A stretch of DNA of 15,523 bases from Flavobacteriaceae bacterium UBA5079 (GCA_002414705.1 DIAL01000157.1:29162-44684), one strand, 5' to 3'. Shown: positions 7,209 through 15,312, numbered from the stretch's first letter. Notes: generated from the letters alone by a model not told the origin. A program made the numbers and translations.

Positions 7209-7679
7209 ATGTCAGGAACGTTAAATAAAGTTATGCTAATTGGGCATTTGGGAGATGAAGTAAAGATGCACTATTTTGAAGGTGGTGGCTGTATTGGACG
7301 TTTTCCATTGGCTACCAACGAGACATATACAAGCAAGCAAACCAATGAACGTGTTACCAATACAGAATGGCACAATATTGTAGTTAGAAATAAAGCAGCT
7401 GAAGTTTGTGAGAAGTATTTAAGTAAAGGAGACAAAGTATACATTGAAGGTCGTATAAAAACCAGAAAGTGGCAAGATGAAAGTGGAAATGACCGGTATT
7501 CTACTGAAATTCAATGTACAGATTTTACATTCTTGACTACTAAAAATGATGTTGGAAATACGTCATCTAGTCAGCAGCAATCACAACAAAACCAAACCGC
7601 GCAAAGCGCACAACCTCGTCAAGAGCCAATTACTCCTAAACCAGAAGTAAATATGCCAGAAGGCGATTTACCATTTTAA
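7209..7679 (+). CDS. ssb: Single-stranded DNA-binding protein
   Basis: This is a 156-residue SSB. The OB-fold occupies about residues 1-113, with typical motifs NKVMLIGHLG, TEWHNIV and GDKVYIEGRIKTRKWQD. It is followed by a Gln/Ser/Pro-rich flexible linker (about 118-147) and the acidic tip ending GDLPF. The Pro-Phe end is the docking peptide for replication, repair and recombination partners. It coats single-stranded DNA as a tetramer. The ATG follows the run AAAAAAAT. It sits between mutY and gldE, with 22 bases to the gldE start, so gldE is probably read from the same transcript. Confidence 0.97.
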   Translation: MSGTLNKVMLIGHLGDEVKMHYFEGGGCIGRFPLATNETYTSKQTNERVTNTEWHNIVVRNKAAEVCEKYLSKGDKVYIEGRIKTRKWQDESGNDRYSTEIQCTDFTFLTTKNDVGNTSSSQQQSQQNQTAQSAQPRQEPITPKPEVNMPEGDLPF

Positions 7680-7701
7680 TCGTCATTAAAACCAACGACC
7701 A

Positions 7702-9006
7702 TTGGACCTAGAACCTCCCAGTTTTTTATCACTAACTATATCCGTTGATTATTCCATATTATTTGGAATTGCACTCTTATTTGTATTATTACTTTGTTCG
7801 GCACTAATTTCTGGAGCTGAAGTGGCTCTATTTTCATTAACCAGAACAGATATTGAAAATGAAACCGAAACAAATGCCACTGCAATTAATATTATCTCTA
7901 AATTATTAGAACGACCTAAAAAATTATTAGCAACCATTTTAGTGGCTAACAATTTCATCAATATTGGTATTGTTATACTCTTTGCGTATTTAGGCGAATT
8001 TATTTTTAAAGGCATCCAATCGGAACTTCTTCAGTTTTTATTGGAAGTTGTAGTTATTACCTTTTTAATATTGTTGTTTGGCGAAATTTTACCCAAAATT
8101 TATGCCAGCCGAAATCGGATGAAATTTGCCATTCTTATGGCATATCCATTGCGTGTTTTAGATTTTCTTTTTTCACCTTTAAGTTTACCTATGCGTAGCA
8201 TAACATTAGGAATTCACAATAGGCTAGGGAAGCAGAAATCTAATTTAAGTGTGGATCAATTATCGCAAGCTTTAGAGTTAACCAGCGAAGCAGATACCAC
8301 TAAAGAAGAACAGAAAATTTTAAAAGGCATCGTATCTTTCGGGAATACAGATACCAAACAGGTTATGCGACCGAGAATAGATATTTTTGCTTTAAATATC
8401 AATCAGAAATATTTAGAAATTATTCCAGAAATTGTGAATAATGGCTATTCAAGAATTCCTGTTTTCGAGGAAAATATTGATAAAATTAAAGGCATACTGT
8501 ACGTAAAAGATTTATTGCCGTTTTTAGACCGAAAGCAATTTGATTGGACAACGCTGTTAAGAGAACCGTTTTTTGTGCCAGAAAATAAAAAGCTAGATGA
8601 TTTAATGGTAGAATTTCAAGAAAAGAAAGTCCATTTAGCTGTTGTAGTGGATGAATATGGAGGTACATCCGGATTAATTTCTTTAGAAGATATTATTGAA
8701 GAAATTGTAGGCGATATTAGTGATGAGTTTGATGATGAAGATTTGGTCTATTCCAAACTAGACAATAATAATTATGTTTTTGAAGGAAAAACAGCTCTAA
8801 AAGATTTTTATAAAATTGTAAAAGTTGAAGATGATAGTTTGTTTGAAGCTGAAAAAGGCGAAGCAGAAACCTTGGCTGGTTTTATTTTAGAATTCTCTAA
8901 AAGTTTCCCAAAACAGGGCAGTAAAATATATTTCGGAAATTACGTTTTTATAATAGAAGCCTTGGATAAAAAACGCATTACGCGAGTCAAGGTTACTATT
9001 CCTTGA
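7702..9006 (+). CDS. gldE: Gliding motility-associated membrane protein GldE (CNNM/CBS/CorC family)
   Basis: This 434-residue inner-membrane protein has a DUF21/CNNM transmembrane domain (about 17-165, with SALISGAEVALFSLT and the acidic GEILPK turn). A CBS-domain pair follows (about 220-275 and 285-340, with RPRIDIFAL, YSRIPVFEE and VVVDEYGGTSGLISLEDIIEEIVGDI). It ends in a CorC/HlyC transporter-associated domain (about 355-434). Relatives are Mg/Co efflux-type proteins. In F. johnsoniae, gldE lies directly before gldD and both are tied to gliding; the same order here supports the name. The start is TTG at 7702. A stop codon lies in frame only 15 bases upstream, and the next Met codon is inside the membrane domain, so no ATG start is possible. 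GldD follows after 22 bases. The transported ion, if any, is unknown. Confidence 0.92.
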   Translation: MDLEPPSFLSLTISVDYSILFGIALLFVLLLCSALISGAEVALFSLTRTDIENETETNATAINIISKLLERPKKLLATILVANNFINIGIVILFAYLGEFIFKGIQSELLQFLLEVVVITFLILLFGEILPKIYASRNRMKFAILMAYPLRVLDFLFSPLSLPMRSITLGIHNRLGKQKSNLSVDQLSQALELTSEADTTKEEQKILKGIVSFGNTDTKQVMRPRIDIFALNINQKYLEIIPEIVNNGYSRIPVFEENIDKIKGILYVKDLLPFLDRKQFDWTTLLREPFFVPENKKLDDLMVEFQEKKVHLAVVVDEYGGTSGLISLEDIIEEIVGDISDEFDDEDLVYSKLDNNNYVFEGKTALKDFYKIVKVEDDSLFEAEKGEAETLAGFILEFSKSFPKQGSKIYFGNYVFIIEALDKKRITRVKVTIP

Positions 9007-9028
9007 TTTATTCATTAAAATAAAAAAA

Positions 9029-9613
9029 ATGAAATTTAAAAATATATTAATTATAATTCTAGCAATAATCCTAACGGCTTGCGGTAATGATGCCTTACCA
9101 AAGCCTGCTGCACATTTACGTCTGGAGTATCCAAAAGCCAATTATAAAAAGCTAGAAGCTGGTTTTCCGTTTACTTTTGAAAAAAACGAATTGGCAACGC
9201 AAATTAAAGCACGAACCATTGGGAATGATTCTGGTAGTTATGGAATTGATTTAATGTATCCTGCTTTAAAAGGCACCATTTATATAACCTATAAACCAAT
9301 TACCAGTAATAAAGAACGCCTAGATAGACTCCTTAAAGATGCGCAAGGTTTCACCCAAGAACATACGGTAAAAGCAGATGAAATTGCCGAACAGCTTTAT
9401 GCTAATAAAGAACGTAAGGTTTACGGCATGTTTTATGAGGTTGGTGGTAATGCAGCATCACAATCCCAATTTTATGTAACGGATAGTCTTAATCACTTTG
9501 TAACAGGTTCGTTGTATTTTTATGCTAAACCTAATTTTGATTCTATTTTGCCTGCCGCCAAATATCTGCAAAAGGATATTCAGCACATCATGGAAACCAT
9601 TAACTGGAAATAA
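9029..9613 (+). CDS. gldD: Gliding motility lipoprotein GldD
   Basis: This 194-residue lipoprotein has a hydrophobic signal ending in the lipobox LTAC, so C18 would be lipidated. The mature part opens with DALPKPAAHLRLEYPKANY, followed by FPFTFEKN and the IDLMYPALKGTIYITYKPI segment typical of GldD. By family knowledge it is one of the lipoproteins required for gliding and T9SS function in F. johnsoniae; its biochemical activity is not known. The gene lies 22 bases after gldE, the classical pair order, and its ATG is preceded by an A-rich run. A strong terminator overlaps its stop codon, so it closes the ssb-gldE-gldD unit. Confidence 0.93.
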   Translation: MKFKNILIIILAIILTACGNDALPKPAAHLRLEYPKANYKKLEAGFPFTFEKNELATQIKARTIGNDSGSYGIDLMYPALKGTIYITYKPITSNKERLDRLLKDAQGFTQEHTVKADEIAEQLYANKERKVYGMFYEVGGNAASQSQFYVTDSLNHFVTGSLYFYAKPNFDSILPAAKYLQKDIQHIMETINWK

Positions 9614-9640
9614 AAAAGCCACTCATTTGAGTGGCTTTTT
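9613..9640. terminator. Bidirectional intrinsic terminator
   Basis: Stem GCCACTCA (9618-9625) / TGAGTGGC (9628-9635) with a 2-base spacer (about a 4-base loop in practice), flanked by an A run on the left and T5 on the right. It serves gldD on the plus strand and the convergent HMA lipoprotein gene on the minus strand. Confidence 0.9.
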
Positions 9641-9660
9641 AGTATAATATTTTTTTTTGA

Positions 9661-10179
9661 TTATGCTTTTGCTTTGTCTGCGCAACAAGCCATTTTACAG
9701 TCTTTAGCACAAGCTGTTTTTTCAGCTTCTGTTTTCTCTGCACAACACGCTTTTTTGCAATCTTTGTCGCAAGGCTTTTTATCAGCATCAAAGCTTTCAA
9801 CCGTTTTCATGTCTTTTACAGAATATACATCGCCAGCTTTTTTTACCACGTCTTCTAAAGAAGTTGCATTTACTTTAGCTTCATCATATTCTACCATAGC
9901 AATACGCGTGTCAAAATCAACTTTAGCCGATTTTACACCATCCATTTTAGCCATTTTCTTTTCAATTGTTTTTGCACAACCCATAGCACACGTCATACCT
10001 TCAATAGTAAATTCTGCTTTAGCATATTTTGCATTTGGATCTAGTTCTGCAACTGCAACTTCAGTTGATGCTGTTTCAGTAGTTTCAACAGTTACAACTT
10101 CTGGAGTTGTTTCATTTTTACAACTCGCGAATACTAAAGTTAGTATTACAAGTGTCATAATTTTTTTTAATGTCTTCAT
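9661..10179 (-). CDS. HMA-like metal-binding lipoprotein with Cys-rich tail
   Basis: This is a 172-residue envelope protein. A lipoprotein signal ends FASC, with C20 as the likely lipidation site. A Thr/Glu/Val-rich linker spans about 22-50. A heavy-metal-associated-like fold spans about 54-120 (AEFTIEGMTCAMGC, then DGVKSAKVDFD and VEYDEAKV). The metal loop reads C64-x3-C68 instead of the usual C-x2-C. The tail (about 135-170) holds two similar units, CDKDCKKACCAEK and CAKDCKMACCADK, each with C-x3-C-x3-CC. That gives ten Cys in the mature protein's metal-site and tail regions. I infer binding or buffering of copper or another soft metal in the periplasm. Similar CAMGC proteins occur in other flavobacteria, from memory. 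It converges on gldD and diverges from a DMT permease. The metal is not known. Confidence 0.85.
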   Translation of the reverse strand: MKTLKKIMTLVILTLVFASCKNETTPEVVTVETTETASTEVAVAELDPNAKYAKAEFTIEGMTCAMGCAKTIEKKMAKMDGVKSAKVDFDTRIAMVEYDEAKVNATSLEDVVKKAGDVYSVKDMKTVESFDADKKPCDKDCKKACCAEKTEAEKTACAKDCKMACCADKAKA

Positions 10180-10204
10180 TTTGAAAATCTAATTAAGTTC
10201 AATA

Positions 10205-10212
10205 CAAAATTA
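10205..10212 (-). promoter_or_regulatory. Candidate -7 box for the HMA lipoprotein gene
   Basis: Read on the minus strand, TAATTTTG fits TAnnTTTG and lies 25 bases before the ATG at 10179. No TTG is visible at the usual -33 distance, where the sequence is AT-rich. No operator-like palindrome is obvious. Confidence 0.45.
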
Positions 10213-10271
10213 ATAAATATTTTTATTTATTGCATTTAAAATTGGAGTTTTGTAGCAAGAAACGTTTTGAT

Positions 10272-11150
10272 ATGAAACAAATTAATAGTAAGTGGTTATA
10301 TTTAGTGGTGCTTTCCGTGATTTGGGGCACCTCATTTATTTTAATAAAAAAATCACTTTTGGGTCTGTCACCTTATCAATTGGGTGCTCTCCGAACTATA
10401 ATAACAGGAATTTTCTTACTTGCTGCTGGTTTTTATTCACTTAAAACTATTAGTAAGCAGCAATGGAAATGGATTGGGCTTTCTGGATTTTTAGGTTCTT
10501 TCTTCCCAGCATTCTTATTTGCTATCGCTGAAACAGAAATTGATAGTGCTGTTGCATCTATTTTAAATTCATTAGTGCCATTAAATACTATCTTACTAGG
10601 ATTTGCTGTATTTCAAATAGCATCAACTAAACGTCAAGTGTTAGGTGTAATTATTGGTTTCATTGGTACAGCAATTCTTATTTTAAAAGGAGCTGAGTTA
10701 AATCCGGAACAAAACTATTTATATGCTGGTTTTGTTATTGTTTCTACCATAATGTATGCTGCTAATGTGAATATTATAAAGCGGTATTTACAAGATGTAA
10801 AACCATTAGCAATTGCTGCTGGTAATTACGCAGTTATTACTATTCCAGCTTTGGTAATATTGTTTTTTACTGATTTTTTTACTGAAGAAACACTATCCAA
10901 TCCAAACCTGAAAATGTCATTGTTATATGTTGTTTTTTTGTCATTTTTTGGAACCGCTTTAGCAAAAGTGTTATTTAATAAATTGGTACAAATATCTACA
11001 CCTGTTTTTGCATCTTCGGTTACGTATTTAATGCCAATTATAGCACTGATTTGGGGTGTTTTAGATGGTGAGGGTTTTAGTATGTGGCAAGGATTAGGAT
11101 CGCTTATTATTTTAGTTGGTGTGTATTTATCGCATAAGCGGAAAAAATAA
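10272..11150 (+). CDS. DMT superfamily permease (EamA family)
   Basis: This 292-residue integral membrane protein has about ten hydrophobic helices arranged as two EamA repeats. The first opens with the typical VIWGTSFILIKKSL motif after a short N-terminus. The second holds ANVNIIKRYL and SSVTYLMPIIALIWGVLDGE. The drug/metabolite transporter superfamily exports amino acids, drugs or metabolites; the substrate cannot be read from sequence. An in-frame TTG at 10230 would add 14 polar residues. I prefer the ATG at 10272, which begins directly before the first helix. It is divergent from the HMA lipoprotein gene with a 92-base gap, and it converges on the M16 gene pair. Confidence 0.92.
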   Translation: MKQINSKWLYLVVLSVIWGTSFILIKKSLLGLSPYQLGALRTIITGIFLLAAGFYSLKTISKQQWKWIGLSGFLGSFFPAFLFAIAETEIDSAVASILNSLVPLNTILLGFAVFQIASTKRQVLGVIIGFIGTAILILKGAELNPEQNYLYAGFVIVSTIMYAANVNIIKRYLQDVKPLAIAAGNYAVITIPALVILFFTDFFTEETLSNPNLKMSLLYVVFLSFFGTALAKVLFNKLVQISTPVFASSVTYLMPIIALIWGVLDGEGFSMWQGLGSLIILVGVYLSHKRKK

Positions 11151-11177
11151 AAACCCGAAGTTTCCTTCAGGCTTTTA
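11151..11177. terminator. Intrinsic terminator between DMT permease and M16 genes
   Basis: CCCGAAG (11154-11160) / CTTCAGG (11165-11171) around TTTC. On the minus strand the stem closes with a G-U pair over a stable GAAA tetraloop and is followed by a long T-rich run, so it best serves the M16 operon. On the plus strand it has one mismatch and TTTT, giving a weaker terminator for the permease gene. Confidence 0.7.
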
Positions 11178-11199
11178 AATATGAATTATCGATTTCTAA

Positions 11200-13263
11200 T
11201 TATTCAAAATCAGCATCAGTAACACCTTCGTTTACTTTAACTTCTTTTACAATAAAGTCAATTGTTCTTGGACCCATTGATTGCGAAATTTTAAAAGGAA
11301 ACTGAATTCCAGAAACAGCTTTATATTCGCCATAAAAAGTAGCTGACTGCCCCATTTCTGAAGCCTCTACTTCTTTAATTTTTAGGCCAGTTTCAACACT
11401 GTAGTAAACTGAAGTCTTTTCGTCAACTTTAATTTTGTAAGCGTTTACTCCATCTACCTTTTCAATTTTTTCTAAAGTAACACCACCATTTAAATAGTTT
11501 ACTTCAGGAAAAGGAGACGATTCTATTTGTGCATCTTTAACTTCATCATCTGTCATATCTTTACGTTGACCTTGAGCCATAGAGTAACCAGCGCTACCAT
11601 CTAAAACTTGCTTTTGAGTTTGACCCATAACGCTAATTTGTTGTAAAGATTGGTTTTTTATGGTTTTCTTCATTTCTAAATTAATAACCACACCTGGTTG
11701 TAATTCCGCTTCAGCAGTAATGTAAACTGAATTTACTTTGTCTAAAGTAGTTTTCCCTCCAATGGCATTAATATAGGCGTTAAGCACTTTATTGGCATCC
11801 ATATCCGCAGGCATTTCAATTTCGTATTCTGGCTTGTCAGTTAAGTCAGCATATTTGTCATAATAACGAATTGGTAAGCCAACTTTTTCAAGATTTTCAA
11901 GAACTTCACTTCCGTTTCCAACTACTATAACACGTGCATTTTCTGGGCGCATGTATTTTTTTGCAGCTGCTTGAACGTCTTCTATGGTGACATCGTTTAT
12001 TTTTTGAAGATATGTTGCGTAAAAATCCTTTGGTAAATTATTCAATTTAATATTTAAAGCATAATTAGCAATGGTTTGCGGACGCTCTAAAGCCATTACA
12101 AAGTTACCTGTGTATTTTGCTTTTACATTACGTAAAACTTCAGCATCTACAGGTTCGTTGTTAATACGCTTAATTTCTTTCAATGTTTCAACCACTGCAC
12201 TATCAGTTACCATGTTTCTGACTTTAGCGGTTGTGCTAAAGCGAGACATTCCATAACGATTGGCTCCAAGACTTGAATAAGCACCATAGGTGTAACCATG
12301 TTTTTCACGAAGGTTTAAAAATAAATACCCTTCACCACCTCCACCAAGAATTTCATCGGCAATAATGGCAGAAAAATAATCTGGATCGTTCATTTTTAAT
12401 GATACGTTGTTGGTTACAGAAATATTAGATTGTGTAGCACCAGGAACATCAATAAAGTTAATTTGAGGTACTGGTAAGCTTTCAGCTAATTTTGGGATTG
12501 TAGTTGATACACTTGCACCAGTTTCCCAATTCTTAAAGTATTTTTTGACTTGCTTTTCAACTGTTCTAAAGTCAACATCACCAATAACTACTAAATACGC
12601 ATTAGTAGGATTCATGTATTGTTGGTAATAGGCTTTGATGTTATCAAACGTTATGTTTTTGATAGTTTCTTCCGTTGTAAACTCACCATAAGGATGGTTT
12701 TTTCCGTAAGATAAAGCGCTTCCAACACGGCCAGCAATAGCATCTGGGTTTTTGTCGCTGTTTTTTAAACCTTCAATAAGTTTGGTCTTTTCAGCTTCAA
12801 ATTCTTCTTCTGTTAATAATGGATTAATAACAGCATCTGCCATTAATTCTAAAATACGTTCAGAATATTTAGTTAATGAACTTGCATAGCCGTTGCCAAA
12901 ACCTAAATTAAGGCTTGCACCTAAAAAATCGATTTCTTCATTAAAGGCATCTTTAGGGATAGACGTTGTTCCATTTCCTAGCATAGAACCTAAAACACTA
13001 GTTACTCCAGCAATATCGCCTTCAAAAATAGGGCTGTTATCTATTCGTAATGAATAGGAAACACGTGGTAATTTATGATTTTCAACAACTAAAACTTTTA
13101 AGCCGTTTTTTAATTCGAATTCGCCAGGTTCTTCCAAAGTGATTTTTGGTGCTGGTCCAGCTTTTGGTTGTTTAGATCGGTCTATTTGAGCTGAAACGCT
13201 AATAGCAATAAAAAACAGGACTACAAAAGCAGATAATTTTGTTTTTACGTTATATATATTCAT
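11200..13263 (-). CDS. Catalytically degenerate M16 peptidase subunit with C-terminal LolA/LppX-like domain
   Basis: This 687-residue exported protein has a signal peptide ending SVSAQ (about residue 26). An M16 N-terminal domain follows (about 45-200), in which the HxxEH site is replaced by S89, G92 and S93 (VTSVLGSML). An M16 C-terminal domain (about 220-450) keeps LREKHGYTYGAYS, with R319 and Y326 (or Y324) as a likely R/Y substrate-binding pair. From about residue 485, a roughly 200-residue extra domain starts NAYINAIGGKTTLDKVNS. It resembles the lipoprotein-carrier LolA/LppX-type half-barrel found in Bacteroidota proteins, an inference from sequence style only. In split M16B enzymes an inactive R/Y subunit pairs with an HxxEH subunit; here the active partner is the gene just before it, with a 1-base gap. 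A TTG at 13296 was rejected as start because ATG 13263 opens the signal peptide. Confidence 0.88.
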   Translation of the reverse strand: MNIYNVKTKLSAFVVLFFIAISVSAQIDRSKQPKAGPAPKITLEEPGEFELKNGLKVLVVENHKLPRVSYSLRIDNSPIFEGDIAGVTSVLGSMLGNGTTSIPKDAFNEEIDFLGASLNLGFGNGYASSLTKYSERILELMADAVINPLLTEEEFEAEKTKLIEGLKNSDKNPDAIAGRVGSALSYGKNHPYGEFTTEETIKNITFDNIKAYYQQYMNPTNAYLVVIGDVDFRTVEKQVKKYFKNWETGASVSTTIPKLAESLPVPQINFIDVPGATQSNISVTNNVSLKMNDPDYFSAIIADEILGGGGEGYLFLNLREKHGYTYGAYSSLGANRYGMSRFSTTAKVRNMVTDSAVVETLKEIKRINNEPVDAEVLRNVKAKYTGNFVMALERPQTIANYALNIKLNNLPKDFYATYLQKINDVTIEDVQAAAKKYMRPENARVIVVGNGSEVLENLEKVGLPIRYYDKYADLTDKPEYEIEMPADMDANKVLNAYINAIGGKTTLDKVNSVYITAEAELQPGVVINLEMKKTIKNQSLQQISVMGQTQKQVLDGSAGYSMAQGQRKDMTDDEVKDAQIESSPFPEVNYLNGGVTLEKIEKVDGVNAYKIKVDEKTSVYYSVETGLKIKEVEASEMGQSATFYGEYKAVSGIQFPFKISQSMGPRTIDFIVKEVKVNEGVTDADFE

Positions 13264-13264
13264 C

Positions 13265-14587
13265 TTATTGATCGTCTTTTTTAGGTAAATATTCAATTTC
13301 TACACGTTGGTTAGCGTTTAAGTACTTTTTAGCTACGTTTTGTATGTCTTCTTTTGTAATAGAACGGTAAATGTCTATTTCATTATTAATAAGGTTTACA
13401 TCACCATATAATAGATAGTAGGAAGCTAAAGATTCAGCAATTCCAGAAATGCTTGAGTTTGCGTTTACAAACTGATTTTCAAATTGATTTTGAAGTTTTT
13501 GATAATCGCGCTCTGAAATTAATTCATTTTGCATTTTTACAATTTCCTCATCCATTTCAGATAATAATGTTTGAATAGTAACTTGGTCGCCTAAAGGTAA
13601 AGCGAATAAGGCAAAGATGTTATAGTCAACTTGTGGAATGTTTACAGCTTGTACAGTCAATGCTTGTTTTTGGTCGTCCACTAATTTTTTATAGAGTACG
13701 GAACTTTTTCCACCACTCAAGTATGTTGAAATCATATCCAACACACGTGCATCTCTAGTTGCCATACCTGGTGTTCTGTATGCGGCAATAATAGCAGGTG
13801 TTTGAATGTTCTTATCGTAAGTAGTTGCTTTAATTGTTTCTGTAATAGATTCTTCAACGGGGAAATTACGTTCAACTTCTGGACCTCTTTTAACGGCTCC
13901 AAAATAATCTTTCACTAATCCTTTTGTTTTTGCAAGGTCAATATCTCCAGCAACAACTAAAACAGCGTTGTTAGGAACATAATAAGTTTTAAAAAATGCC
14001 ATAAACTCTTCTAAAGTTGCAGCATCTAAATGCGCCATCTCTCCAATATTTGAGCCTTTGTATGGATGAACAGAAAATAAATTTTCACCAATTGTGTTTA
14101 GTAATTGTCCATAAGGTCTGTTATCAAAACTCTGGCGTTTTTCTTCTTTTACTACTTCGTTTTGAGTATCCACTCCAACTTGGTCAATAACAGGATGTAA
14201 CATGCGTTCAGATTCTAACCAGAATGCTAATTCCATTTTATTTGAAGGGAATACTTCAAAATAATACGTTCTGTCTTGGGATGTGTTGGCATTAAAAGTT
14301 CCGCCATTTGCTGGAATGATTTTCATAAATTCACCACGGCCAATGTTTTCGGTTCCTTCAAATAATAGGTGTTCAAAAAAGTGAGCAAAACCTGTACGGC
14401 TCCGGTCACCATCTTTACCACCTACATCATACATCACCGATGTAGATACTACTGGAGCTGTATTGTCCTGATGAAGAATAACGTGTAAACCATTATCTAA
14501 ATCAAATTCTTCAAATTTCACTTCTTGTGCAACACTAGTAATTACCGCTAGTAAACATGCAGAAAAAGTTAATAATCCTTTTTTCAT
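13265..14587 (-). CDS. M16 family zinc metallopeptidase, active subunit
   Basis: This 440-residue exported protein has a signal peptide MKKGLLTFSACLLAVITSVAQ. Its M16 domain carries the inverted zinc motif H69-F-F-E72-H73 (in TGFAHFFEHLLFEGT) and the downstream third ligand, probably E149 in NEVVKEEKR. N98-ANTSQDRTYY matches the family substrate-edge region. The C-terminal M16 domain lacks a clear R/Y motif (LYKKLVDDQKQALTVQ), which the second gene supplies. The pair therefore looks like a heteromeric periplasmic peptidase that degrades peptides; the substrate is unknown. The ATG at 14587 was preferred to an in-frame TTG at 14614 because it begins the signal peptide. The spacing of 1 base to the next gene implies translational coupling. 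Confidence 0.93.
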   Translation of the reverse strand: MKKGLLTFSACLLAVITSVAQEVKFEEFDLDNGLHVILHQDNTAPVVSTSVMYDVGGKDGDRSRTGFAHFFEHLLFEGTENIGRGEFMKIIPANGGTFNANTSQDRTYYFEVFPSNKMELAFWLESERMLHPVIDQVGVDTQNEVVKEEKRQSFDNRPYGQLLNTIGENLFSVHPYKGSNIGEMAHLDAATLEEFMAFFKTYYVPNNAVLVVAGDIDLAKTKGLVKDYFGAVKRGPEVERNFPVEESITETIKATTYDKNIQTPAIIAAYRTPGMATRDARVLDMISTYLSGGKSSVLYKKLVDDQKQALTVQAVNIPQVDYNIFALFALPLGDQVTIQTLLSEMDEEIVKMQNELISERDYQKLQNQFENQFVNANSSISGIAESLASYYLLYGDVNLINNEIDIYRSITKEDIQNVAKKYLNANQRVEIEYLPKKDDQ

Positions 14588-14653
14588 CTGTTTTTGTTTT
14601 TTGTTAAATGACAACTAATATGTCTGTTACGTGTTCAAAATGTTACGATTTTT

Positions 14654-14661
14654 CAAAAATA
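14654..14661 (-). promoter_or_regulatory. Candidate -7 box for the M16 operon
   Basis: Read on the minus strand, TATTTTTG fits TAnnTTTG, 66 bases before the ATG at 14587. No TTG lies at 17-23 bases, so the match is partial. The rest of the 178-base gap to the divergent DUF4199-like gene is AT-rich, with no clear structure. Confidence 0.4.
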
Positions 14662-14765
14662 AGAAATACTTATCGCTTTTCTCATGAATGCCAAAAAAAC
14701 ATAAACAAATTATTATTTGACATAAATTTTTACGAAATTTAAGAAAACCAAAAAATTATTGACTT

Positions 14766-15209
14766 ATGAAAAATATTATTCTTCCTATTCGGTTTGGTCT
14801 TATTACAAGTGCTGTTCTAATTGCATATTTTTTAATACTCGCCATGTTTGATAAGCATACAAACCCGGCTTTTAGTTTTGTAAACGCATTTATTACAGCT
14901 TTTGGGATTTTTGAAACCATACGTTATTACAAGTTAGAGCAAGGTGAGAATTTCAGCTACTCAAGCGGTTTTATAGCAGGATTAATTACAGGTGGTATTG
15001 CAACGGTTGTTTTTACCATTTTCTTTTTACTGTATATAACAGAAATTAATACTGAATTTTTAGCACAAGTTTTAAGTGTTGTTAATGTTGGATCTCCTGT
15101 GAGTGTTGGTGTTTTAACTTTTGTAGTTGGAATTATGGGTATGGCAACAACCGTTATTTCAGCTTTTACGGTTATGCAGTATTATAAGAAAAGTTGGAAT
15201 ATTTCTTAA
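14766..15209 (+). CDS. DUF4199-like four-helix membrane protein
   Basis: This 147-residue protein has four predicted membrane helices (about 5-27, 33-52, 65-92 and 112-141). A short polar loop follows helix two (RYYKLEQGENFSYSSGF), and the basic C-terminus reads MQYYKKSW. The pattern of a Tyr-Lys-rich loop followed by a Gly-rich third helix is that of the Bacteroidota DUF4199 family, whose function is not known. The ATG at 14766 is the first start and opens the first helix directly. It is divergent from the M16 operon, and rplU follows about 100 bases downstream with its own promoter. No active-site residues are visible. Confidence 0.8.
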   Translation: MKNIILPIRFGLITSAVLIAYFLILAMFDKHTNPAFSFVNAFITAFGIFETIRYYKLEQGENFSYSSGFIAGLITGGIATVVFTIFFLLYITEINTEFLAQVLSVVNVGSPVSVGVLTFVVGIMGMATTVISAFTVMQYYKKSWNIS

Positions 15210-15223
15210 TTTTCGCAAAACGT

Positions 15224-15253
15224 TTGTAGTTTAATTATTTAGCAGTATATTTG
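15224..15253 (+). promoter_or_regulatory. rplU promoter (flavobacterial -33/-7)
   Basis: TTG (15224-15226), a 19-base spacer, then TATATTTG (15246-15253). This is the best match in the window to the Bacteroidota promoter consensus. Transcription should start near 15257-15260, giving a leader of about 55 nt before the rplU ATG. Confidence 0.75.
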
Positions 15254-15312
15254 CATCCGCTTATCGTAGGGTGAGCTTATTTAATAAACTAATTTAATAA
15301 AAACGTTACGCT

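Noticed and set aside
9674..10192. 172-codon open frame on the plus strand opposite the HMA lipoprotein gene
   Set aside because: It is an antisense shadow: low-complexity Ser/Ala/Phe-rich product with no recognisable domain, while the minus frame has a lipobox and HMA motif.
10230..10271. TTG start extending the DMT permease
   Set aside because: It adds a non-conserved-looking polar stretch before the first helix; ATG at 10272 is preferred.
13264..13296. TTG start extending the second M16 gene into the first
   Set aside because: ATG at 13263 opens the signal peptide and leaves a clean 1-base gap.
14588..14614. TTG start extending the first M16 gene
   Set aside because: It puts a charged stretch in front of a standard signal peptide starting at ATG 14587.
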